Program-made: the position numbers and the translations under genes
Assembly (NCBI GenBank): GCA_964520975.1
Contig: CAZFPA010000055.1
Coordinates: 1-11,847 of the forward strand
Length of the DNA stretch: 11,847 nt
Direction of reading: 5' to 3'
Source of the DNA: CAZFPA01 sp964520975
Lineage (GTDB): Bacteria > Bacillota > Negativicutes > Selenomonadales > Selenomonadaceae
Notes under the pieces: generated by a model
The model's database searches: none
Told to the model about the DNA's origin: nothing
What the model saw: the letters and a program-made list of their open reading frames with translations, nothing else
In this document: positions 6,838 through 11,847 of the stretch, piece after piece
Numbering within the stretch: the stretch's first letter is position 1
Layout: each line of letters opens with the position of its first letter

Positions 6838-7740
6838 CTAGCATTCCTCTCGTACATGTTCATGCACATCGTTCTTCATGAGATCGCGATGCTCCAGTTT
6901 GACCTGATAGCCGCGCGCTCCAAGCAGCTTGAAAATGTGCTTGGCTATGAACACCGAACGATGCATACCTCCTGTACAGCCTACAGCGATCACAAGCTGG
7001 CTCTTGCCCTCTTTGATATACTGCGGGATCAAAAAATCAATGAGCGCGTCCAGATGTCCCTCGAATTCCCGGGTCACCGGCCACTGCTCGATGTATTCCG
7101 CCACTTCCGGCACAGCGCCGCTCTTATGGCGCATGGACTCGATATAAAAAGGATTGGGCAGGAACCGCACATCCAGGACCATATCGGCATCCAGCGGCAT
7201 ACCGAACTTGAAGCCGAAGGAAACGACATTGATATCCATTTTTTCACCCGCGGACGTACCGAACAGGCGCAGGATCTTATCCTTGAGATCCACCTTCTTG
7301 AGGTCCGAGGTGTCAATGATATAGGTGGCCTTATTGCGGACCGGCGCCAGCCGCTCGCGTTCCTTGGCTATGCCCTCGCTGATGCGCGAGCTCGGTGCCA
7401 TGGGATGACGGCGGCGCGTCTCTTTGTAACGGCGGATGATCGCGGCATCCGATGCATCCATGAACAGCATCTCGTAGCGCTGATTATCCCGATCCATTTC
7501 CTCCAGCACATGCACGAAGGTATCAAAGAATTCGCGGCTGCGCGTGTCGACAACGAGCACGACCTTATTGACATGCCCCGCCGAATGCGCGCAAAGCTCG
7601 GCGAATTTAGGAATAAACACCGGCGGCAGGTTATCAACGCAAAAATAGCCCAGATCCTCCATATAACGGCAGGCCTGCGTCTTGCCGCTGCCCGACATGC
7701 CGGTTACGATGACCAGGTTGAATTTTTCCTCTTTTTCCAT
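6838..7740 (-). CDS. rapZ: RapZ/YvcJ family nucleotide-binding protein
   Basis: P-loop protein of 300 aa. In E. coli RapZ binds small RNAs to control GlmS and so amino-sugar synthesis; in Bacillus YvcJ is an ATP/GTP-binding protein that affects competence. The RNA role in this organism is not established. Walker A is GMSGSGKT (14-21), a Walker B-like strand is VLVVDTRS (61-68), and the conserved C-terminal domain carries FGFKFGMPLDADMVLDVRFL (175-194) and GCTGGMHRSV (254-263). The ATG at 7740 was chosen because GGAGGTGG lies correctly upstream and the product then begins right before the P-loop domain; the open frame extends 22 codons further without family similarity. A promoter lies about 90-120 bases upstream. 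The neighbour yvcK points to the same amino-sugar theme. Confidence 0.95.
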   Translation of the reverse strand: MEKEEKFNLVIVTGMSGSGKTQACRYMEDLGYFCVDNLPPVFIPKFAELCAHSAGHVNKVVLVVDTRSREFFDTFVHVLEEMDRDNQRYEMLFMDASDAAIIRRYKETRRRHPMAPSSRISEGIAKERERLAPVRNKATYIIDTSDLKKVDLKDKILRLFGTSAGEKMDINVVSFGFKFGMPLDADMVLDVRFLPNPFYIESMRHKSGAVPEVAEYIEQWPVTREFEGHLDALIDFLIPQYIKEGKSQLVIAVGCTGGMHRSVFIAKHIFKLLGARGYQVKLEHRDLMKNDVHEHVREEC

Positions 7741-7828
7741 GGCTTCCACCTCCGTGAAAATTGCGATCCGGCCCCGCTCGTCAGCAGACGTCGCTGCCGG
7801 CTCCACCAGGCCCCTATAATCTCAGTTT

Positions 7829-7848
7829 TATTATAACGTCATTGTTCA
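7829..7848. repeat. Copy 1 of a shared 20-bp promoter core
   Basis: Plus-strand TATTATAACGTCATTGTTCA, identical to 11559-11578. In both places it covers the -10 and most of the spacer of a minus-strand promoter and abuts an inverted repeat on the upstream side. Here that repeat is a 9-bp stem, CAAGGTTTT (7847-7855) with AAAACCCTG (7862-7870), with one G-T wobble when read as minus-strand RNA. No T-run follows it, so it is a poor terminator for the HAD gene. Confidence 0.75.
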
Positions 7849-7859
7849 AGGTTTTTCAA
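7830..7859 (-). promoter_or_regulatory. Promoter of the rapZ-yvcK-whiA operon
   Basis: Minus strand TTGAAA (7854-7859), 18 bp, then a perfect TATAAT (7830-7835). It sits between the HAD gene stop and the rapZ ATG, giving a leader of about 80 nt. The spacer and -10 belong to an exact 20-bp match (7829-7848) with the PBP promoter at 11559-11578. Confidence 0.7.
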
Positions 7860-7874
7860 GGAAAACCCTGTCGC

Positions 7875-8678
7875 TCAGTGCAGCACGAGCTCCTCAATGG
7901 CCCGCGCGATGCCGTCGTCATCACAGCTGTCCGTCAAAAAGCTTGCAAGCTCCCTGGCCTGTGGCAGGCCATTGGCCGGCACTACACTTGTCCCCGCGTA
8001 GCGGAGCATCGCCAGGTCGTTGTCGGCATCGCCGCAGGCCATGATCTCCGCCGGCGTGATACCAAGCGAATCAGCCAGAGCACTGAGGCCTACCGACTTA
8101 TCCACCATTGGCGGCGTGAGATCGACGCTGAAGGCCGTATTCTGCTGCGGGCAAAGCTCCTTCGCTGTAAAATGCTGCTGGAGCTCGGCCACTACGGCAT
8201 CAATCTGCCCATGCCCATCGCGCACCACACACTGCAGCACCTTTTCCGTATAGTCCAGAAAGGAGCTTCCTACCTCCCGTACCCGGAAATTCTTGACCGT
8301 GCGATAAGCCTGAAAATATTCCGGTCGAAAATCCTCGGCCAGGATATCGTTGCCGATATACCACTGCACATACCAGCCCCGCTCATGGCAGAGCGTGAGC
8401 AGCCGCTGTACAACCGCCGGCTGCAGATAATGCGCAAAGAGCGGCCGCGTGCCGCCCATTTCCTGGACCATCCCGCCATTACAGCAGATGAGCGGCGCAT
8501 TGGCCGCGATCTGCCGCCCGAAATACTCGGCGGACAGGAACATGCGTCCCGTGGCAATCGTAGTCTTTACCCCCAGCTTCTGCGCGCGCTGCAGCGCAGC
8601 AAAGGTACGCGCCGATATGAGCTTGTCACTGTTGAGCAGCGTGCCATCGAGGTCCATTGCTATGAGCCGAATCGCCAT
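7875..8678 (-). CDS. Cof-type HAD-IIB family hydrolase
   Basis: Haloacid dehalogenase superfamily phosphatase of the Cof/YbiV type, 267 aa, likely acting on small phosphorylated metabolites such as sugar phosphates or nucleotide cofactors in the cytoplasm. Motif I is DLDGT (9-13; nucleophile D9, acid/base D11), motif II the TGR step (43-45), motif III K194, and motif IV GDADND (216-221) for Mg2+. Residues of about 80-190 form the C2 cap that sets substrate choice. The ATG at 8678 was preferred over an upstream in-frame start because GGAGGGG lies just upstream and the product begins MAIRLIAMDLDGT; it begins one base after the stop of the preceding HAD gene. The two HAD proteins are clear paralogues, with shared WYVQ and motif spacing, but diverge in the cap. 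Substrate is unknown. Confidence 0.92.
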   Translation of the reverse strand: MAIRLIAMDLDGTLLNSDKLISARTFAALQRAQKLGVKTTIATGRMFLSAEYFGRQIAANAPLICCNGGMVQEMGGTRPLFAHYLQPAVVQRLLTLCHERGWYVQWYIGNDILAEDFRPEYFQAYRTVKNFRVREVGSSFLDYTEKVLQCVVRDGHGQIDAVVAELQQHFTAKELCPQQNTAFSVDLTPPMVDKSVGLSALADSLGITPAEIMACGDADNDLAMLRYAGTSVVPANGLPQARELASFLTDSCDDDGIARAIEELVLH

Positions 8679-8679
8679 C

Positions 8680-9489
8680 TCACCCCTCCGTTCCGAGTAC
8701 ATACCGGCGAATGGCCACCGCGACACCATCCGCATCGCAGGTATCGGTCACATAGTCCGTAATCTTTTGGACGTGCTCACCCGCATTGCCCATGGCTACA
8801 CTGTGACCGGCGGCCTTAAGCATCGGCAGGTCATTATTTGAGTCGCCGATGGCCATCGTTTCCTCCGGCGAAATCTGCAGGAGCTCCGCGAGCTGATGCA
8901 GGGCCGAAGCCTTGTTCACGCCCGGCCGGATGATCTCGATGTAATTGGGATCTGACTTCACCGCCGTGATACGTCCCGCAAATGCCCGCTGCAGCTGTTC
9001 TACCGCCCCATCCGTGCGGGAAGCATCGCGGAAAATCACGAGCATCTTCGGCGCATGCTCACAGTGCTCATAGAGCCCATCCCGGCCCACGGCCTTTCCC
9101 CGAATGCCAGCGGCTGCCTCATAGGCCTCCGCCTCCGGCGTTTCCTCCGCAAAATACAGCACGCCATCGCTGTAGATCTGCACATACCAGTCCTGCTCAC
9201 GGCAATACGTGAGAATATCCTGGCAGTCGGCGGCCTCCAGATAGGAGGAATAGTAATCGCGCCCCGCAACGGAGCGGATCAGCGCCCCATTGTATGTGAT
9301 GATAGGTACATCCACTTCCAGTTCCTTCGCATACGGCAACGCCGATTCATACATGCGCCCGGTCGCGATTGTCACAACGACACCTGCGGCAACGGCCTCC
9401 TGTACGGCTTTTTTATTTTCTGCGGATATGCGGTGCTCCTTGTTCAAAAGCGTACCATCCAGATCCGTAACAAACATTTTGACTGTCAT
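8680..9489 (-). CDS. Cof-type HAD-IIB family hydrolase (paralogue)
   Basis: Second HAD phosphatase of the same type, 269 aa. Motif I is DLDGT (9-13; D9 and D11), TGR at 43-45, K193 as motif III and GDSNND (215-220) as motif IV, followed by the usual SVAMGNA stretch (230-236). The cap domain covers about 80-190. Start choice: an ATG at 9489 has AAGGGTGG at a good distance, whereas an in-frame GTG three codons upstream sits inside that ribosome binding site. It lies 18 bp after the PBP gene and one base before its paralogue, so the three genes are probably one transcript. The physiological substrate cannot be told from sequence; sugar phosphates, nucleotides, pyridoxal phosphate and flavin mononucleotide are all used by this family. 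Confidence 0.92.
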   Translation of the reverse strand: MTVKMFVTDLDGTLLNKEHRISAENKKAVQEAVAAGVVVTIATGRMYESALPYAKELEVDVPIITYNGALIRSVAGRDYYSSYLEAADCQDILTYCREQDWYVQIYSDGVLYFAEETPEAEAYEAAAGIRGKAVGRDGLYEHCEHAPKMLVIFRDASRTDGAVEQLQRAFAGRITAVKSDPNYIEIIRPGVNKASALHQLAELLQISPEETMAIGDSNNDLPMLKAAGHSVAMGNAGEHVQKITDYVTDTCDADGVAVAIRRYVLGTEG

Positions 9490-9507
9490 AAAATCCACCC
9501 TTCCCTA

Positions 9508-11481
9508 CTAATCCTCCGGCTTGAAATAGACGGTGATTTCCGTCCCCGGGTCCACCACGGTATTCGGCGGCAGACTCTGTCCAGCCGCTACCCCTGAGCC
9601 TTCTGTCTCCAGACGAAGGCCGATTGCCGCGACCTCCTGGGCCGACTGGCGGATACTCTTCCCTGTAAGATCGGGGACGAGCACCTTTCCCTGCGGTACT
9701 TCCTGATGCTGCTCCGCAATGCTTTTCTTCACCGCCTTCGGCTTATCCTTGTCCATATCGACAAAAGGATCGCTCGATGGCTCAATATGGAGATAACGGA
9801 AGAGCTGGGAAAAGATATCACTGGCCACTGGTGCCGCAATCTGTCCTCCGTAGAAAATACCCGAAGGATCATCGATGATGACCAGCACCGTGATCTGCGG
9901 GTCCTCTACCGGGGCAAAACCGCAGAAAGAAGCAATGTAGCGGCCATCCATGTAACCGGCGCCGTCCTCGCGGATCTTCTGTGCTGTACCCGTCTTGCCC
10001 GCGATACGATAGCCCTTGACCCCGGCCTTCTTGCCGCCGCCTGTCGCAACGACCTGCTCCAGCAGACCGACCAGTGTCTTATCCGTTGCCGACTCGATGG
10101 TGCGTCGGACCTCCTCGCGGCCCGTTTCCTGATAGACAGAGCCGTCCGCATTGCGGATGGATTTCAGGATATGCGGTTTGAGCAGCACACCGTCATTGGC
10201 GATGGCTGACATCGCCGTGATGAGCTGCAGTGGCGTCACTGCGATGCTCTGCCCGATGGACATGGTCGCCACATCGGAATCGCGCATCTGCTCCGGGTCG
10301 AACAGGATGCCCTGCTCCTCTGCCGGCAGCTCAACGCCCGTCGGCTTGCCAAAGCCGAACAGCTTGGTGTATTTCGTGAGGCGCTCAGCCCCCAGCTCGA
10401 GTCCCACCTGGGCAAAGCCCGTATTGAGGGAATTCTTCACGACATCCGTAAAGGTAACCGTACCGAAGCTCTCACCATTCCAGTTCTGAATACGGCGTCC
10501 CGACACCATGACATAGCCCGGATCGACAAACACCTGATTCGGCGATACGGTTTTTTCCTGCAGCGCCGCCGCGGCTACGACCGCCTTAAAGGTCGAGCCC
10601 GGCTCATAGATAAAGGATACGGCCCGGTTCTTCCAAGCCTCCGGCGTATAATCGGCAAACTTATTGGGATTATAGGACGGCCGTGAGGCCATCGCCAGGA
10701 TTTCTCCCGTCTTCGGATTCATGACCAGCGCCGTTATCCCTTTCGGACTGTTAGCGACCATTGCCTTTTCAATGGCCTGCTCAACGATGAACTGTACCGT
10801 ACTGTCGATGGTAAGCTCAATGGTCTTGCAACGGTCGCCCTGATAGCGGCCCCGTGCGAAAATGGAATCAAGGATCGGGCGGTTCCGCGTATCCGTGCGC
10901 ACGAAAGACTCCGTCTTCTCTCCCTTGATCAGACTGTCAAATTCATGCTCTACACCATCAAGGCCCGTATCATCCGTCCCCACGAACCCCAGGACATTGG
11001 CTGCCAGCATATCATTCGGGTAGTAGCGTTTGGCCTCATCCCGGAAGCCCAGGCAGTTCCAGCCCTCGTCCTTGATGAGCTTCTTCACGGCACTGACCTC
11101 GGTCTGCTCCAGCCGGCGCTTGACCCATACAAAGCCGCCCCCCTGCGCGATATCCTCCTGGATTTCCGCCTCAGAAACAGAAATCAGCGGCGCCAGCTTG
11201 GCAGCGACCGCATTGGCATCCTGCACGCTCGCAGGGTCCACGAACAGCGATTTTGTCATCACGCTGATAGCCAGCTCCCGCCCATTGCGATCGATGATGG
11301 CGCCACGCGGCGACTGAAGCACCCGCTCCTCACCGGTCTGACTGCGCACGCGATCCGCCATCCGGCTTCCCTCAACGATCTGCAGCCAGGCATACCGCAG
11401 GGCAATGAATCCAAACAGGGCCCACAGGAACAATACGATTCCACTAACGTTCTGCTGCAATTTTCTGCGATCCATACTCAT
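9508..11481 (-). CDS. Class B penicillin-binding protein, FtsI/SpoVD type, with PASTA domain
   Basis: Peptidoglycan DD-transpeptidase that cross-links stem peptides on the outer face of the inner membrane. It has 657 aa. A short basic cytoplasmic tail is followed by one membrane helix (about 13-36). A dimerisation domain follows with the conserved RGAIIDRNGRELA (59-71), then the transpeptidase domain with S296-T-F-K299 (SxxK nucleophile, in EPGSTFK), S351-L-N353 (SxN) and K496-T-G498 (KTG). One PASTA domain ends the protein (about 599-655, VLVPDLTGKSI onward). The ATG at 11481 has GAGGTG ten bases upstream; a second ATG two codons on is also possible. The gene is not beside mraZ-rsmH-ftsL or murE-murF, at least downstream where two HAD genes follow. 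It may be the SpoVD-like paralogue rather than the main divisome FtsI; sequence alone does not decide. Confidence 0.95.
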   Translation of the reverse strand: MSMDRRKLQQNVSGIVLFLWALFGFIALRYAWLQIVEGSRMADRVRSQTGEERVLQSPRGAIIDRNGRELAISVMTKSLFVDPASVQDANAVAAKLAPLISVSEAEIQEDIAQGGGFVWVKRRLEQTEVSAVKKLIKDEGWNCLGFRDEAKRYYPNDMLAANVLGFVGTDDTGLDGVEHEFDSLIKGEKTESFVRTDTRNRPILDSIFARGRYQGDRCKTIELTIDSTVQFIVEQAIEKAMVANSPKGITALVMNPKTGEILAMASRPSYNPNKFADYTPEAWKNRAVSFIYEPGSTFKAVVAAAALQEKTVSPNQVFVDPGYVMVSGRRIQNWNGESFGTVTFTDVVKNSLNTGFAQVGLELGAERLTKYTKLFGFGKPTGVELPAEEQGILFDPEQMRDSDVATMSIGQSIAVTPLQLITAMSAIANDGVLLKPHILKSIRNADGSVYQETGREEVRRTIESATDKTLVGLLEQVVATGGGKKAGVKGYRIAGKTGTAQKIREDGAGYMDGRYIASFCGFAPVEDPQITVLVIIDDPSGIFYGGQIAAPVASDIFSQLFRYLHIEPSSDPFVDMDKDKPKAVKKSIAEQHQEVPQGKVLVPDLTGKSIRQSAQEVAAIGLRLETEGSGVAAGQSLPPNTVVDPGTEITVYFKPED

Positions 11482-11518
11482 TCCGTTTCTTCACCTCAAA
11501 AGCTCTTTTCAAATAAAC

Positions 11519-11534
11519 CAGCGATTTTTCGCTG
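11519..11534. repeat. Small hairpin in the PBP leader
   Basis: CAGCGA (11519-11524) and TCGCTG (11529-11534) form a perfect 6-bp stem with a TTTT loop. It lies about 35 bases upstream of the PBP start and downstream of the predicted promoter, so it would be in the mRNA leader. A role in mRNA stability or regulation is possible but unsupported. Confidence 0.5.
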
Positions 11535-11558
11535 TCGTTGTTCAAATCAGAATACATC

Positions 11559-11578
11559 TATTATAACGTCATTGTTCA
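11559..11578. repeat. Copy 2 of the shared 20-bp promoter core
   Basis: Identical over 20 bases to 7829-7848, and at the same place relative to a predicted -10 box. The TGAACA end of the core is also the end of the neighbouring palindrome arm. A weaker related word, TGAACAACGAC on the minus strand (11534-11544), lies in the leader of the same gene. Confidence 0.75.
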
Positions 11579-11589
11579 GGATTTCGCAA
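11560..11589 (-). promoter_or_regulatory. Promoter of the PBP-HAD-HAD operon
   Basis: Minus strand TTGCGA (11584-11589), 18 bp, then a perfect TATAAT (11560-11565), in the correct position for the PBP gene with a leader of about 70 nt. The -35 matches only four of six positions and lies in the centre of the 33-bp palindrome, which would suit a repressor or activator site. Spacer and -10 are shared with the rapZ promoter. Confidence 0.6.
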
Positions 11590-11605
11590 CGCGAAATCCT
11601 GAACA
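11573..11605. repeat. 33-bp perfect palindrome upstream of the PBP gene
   Basis: TGTTCAGGATTTCGC (11573-11587), the three bases AAC, then its exact reverse complement GCGAAATCCTGAACA (11591-11605). The arms match at all 15 positions. No T-run follows on either strand, so it is unlikely to be a simple intrinsic terminator. It covers the -35 region of the predicted PBP promoter and part of its spacer. Confidence 0.85.
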
Positions 11606-11847
11606 GCAGCGTTTCTCGCGTCGGGATACAGCAACGCACCGCCCGGCCGCCATCACACACACCCGGCACCGGCCTAGTACAGCGTGCACGAAATACCTAG
11701 TCGAAGTACTTGTCTGAATTTCCATCTGCCGCGTTGTCGTCAATCGGCATAGCCACCGCTATGCCAGCCGCAAGGGCATAAGCGATTCGCATGCTGCTGA
11801 AGCAGCGGCTCTCTGCGCATCACGCCTCCGCCTTGCAGCTGAAAATT
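11606..11847. other. Gene-poor, repeat-rich right edge
   Basis: This is the outer part of a 366-base stretch without a convincing gene (11482-11847). It holds a perfect 8-bp hairpin GGCATAGC-CACC-GCTATGCC (11746-11765), a short GCTGC-TGAA-GCAGC hairpin (near 11793-11806), and two CTAG words flanking a stretch with AGTAC/GTACT pairing (about 11674-11710). Two tiny minus-strand frames exist. One is 31 codons (11697-11792), with a hydrophobic Ala-rich start and an acidic end DGNSDKYFD, but no ribosome binding site. The other is 26 codons (11740-11820), with GGAGG four bases upstream. Neither can be called a gene. The sequence could be a dispersed repeat, a non-coding RNA or the remains of a gene that continues beyond the window. 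Confidence 0.4.

Noticed and set aside
6777..6869. 31-codon N-terminal extension of yvcK overlapping the end of rapZ
   Set aside because: Arg-rich, no family similarity, and the product from the ATG at 6776 begins with a natural MHLLKWLYPG membrane-protein start.
5724..6881. Plus-strand open frame of 385 codons opposite yvcK
   Set aside because: His/Arg/Gln-rich translation with no domain, opposite a gene with clear YvcK motifs.
7741..7806. 22-codon N-terminal extension of rapZ
   Set aside because: The ATG at 7740 has a strong GGAGG site and begins right before the P-loop domain; the extension would reach back close to the promoter.
7815..7820. TATAAT on the plus strand near the rapZ promoter
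   Set aside because: No suitable plus-strand -35 box is visible and no plus-strand gene follows.
11697..11792. 31-codon minus-strand frame ending DGNSDKYFD
   Set aside because: Not called as a gene: no ribosome binding site, very short and inside a hairpin-rich stretch; recorded under the right-edge region instead.
1..11847. CRISPR arrays, insertion sequences, tRNA or rRNA genes
   Set aside because: I looked for regularly spaced repeats, transposase motifs and conserved tRNA or rRNA segments and saw none.

Overview
The window reads as chromosome of a diderm Firmicute, most likely Negativicutes (Selenomonas, Mitsuokella or Megamonas type). The grounds are the conserved block rapZ-yvcK(glmR)-whiA with gap close downstream (a Firmicutes order), a membrane-anchored YvcK, a PASTA-bearing SpoVD/FtsI-type penicillin-binding protein, moderately high GC in coding regions and Shine-Dalgarno-led starts. 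The genus assignment is inference. Every convincing gene lies on the minus strand, so transcription runs from right to left.

In transcription order. (1) 11482-11847 is a gene-poor right edge with several inverted repeats, including a 33-bp perfect palindrome, and a promoter for the next genes. (2) 11481-7875 is an apparent operon of a transpeptidase PBP with one PASTA domain and two tandem Cof-type HAD phosphatases. (3) A second promoter at about 7830-7859 shares an exact 20-bp core with the PBP promoter. (4) 7740-2375 is a tightly packed run: rapZ, yvcK/glmR, whiA, a membrane-anchored polysaccharide deacetylase, and a secreted protein I do not recognise. (5) 2330-709 is a SCIFF ranthipeptide system: a 45-residue precursor with six cysteines (scfA), an intercistronic terminator, and the radical SAM/SPASM maturase (scfB), closed by a second terminator. 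The short scfA gene was found by reading the minus strand between 2091 and 2375. (6) 708-396 is an AT-rich spacer holding the scfB terminator, a good promoter and a ~130-nt leader for gap. (7) gap (type I GAPDH) is cut by the left window edge.

The genes fit a theme of cell-envelope construction and its coupling to central carbon metabolism: PBP, deacetylase and secreted protein at the envelope; YvcK/GlmR and RapZ, linked in other bacteria to UDP-sugar and amino-sugar balance; WhiA, linked to division and envelope genes; and gap for glycolytic flux. The SCIFF pair is a known but functionally poorly understood peptide system. The parts least explained are the shared promoter core, the repeat-rich right edge, the secreted protein and the gap leader.
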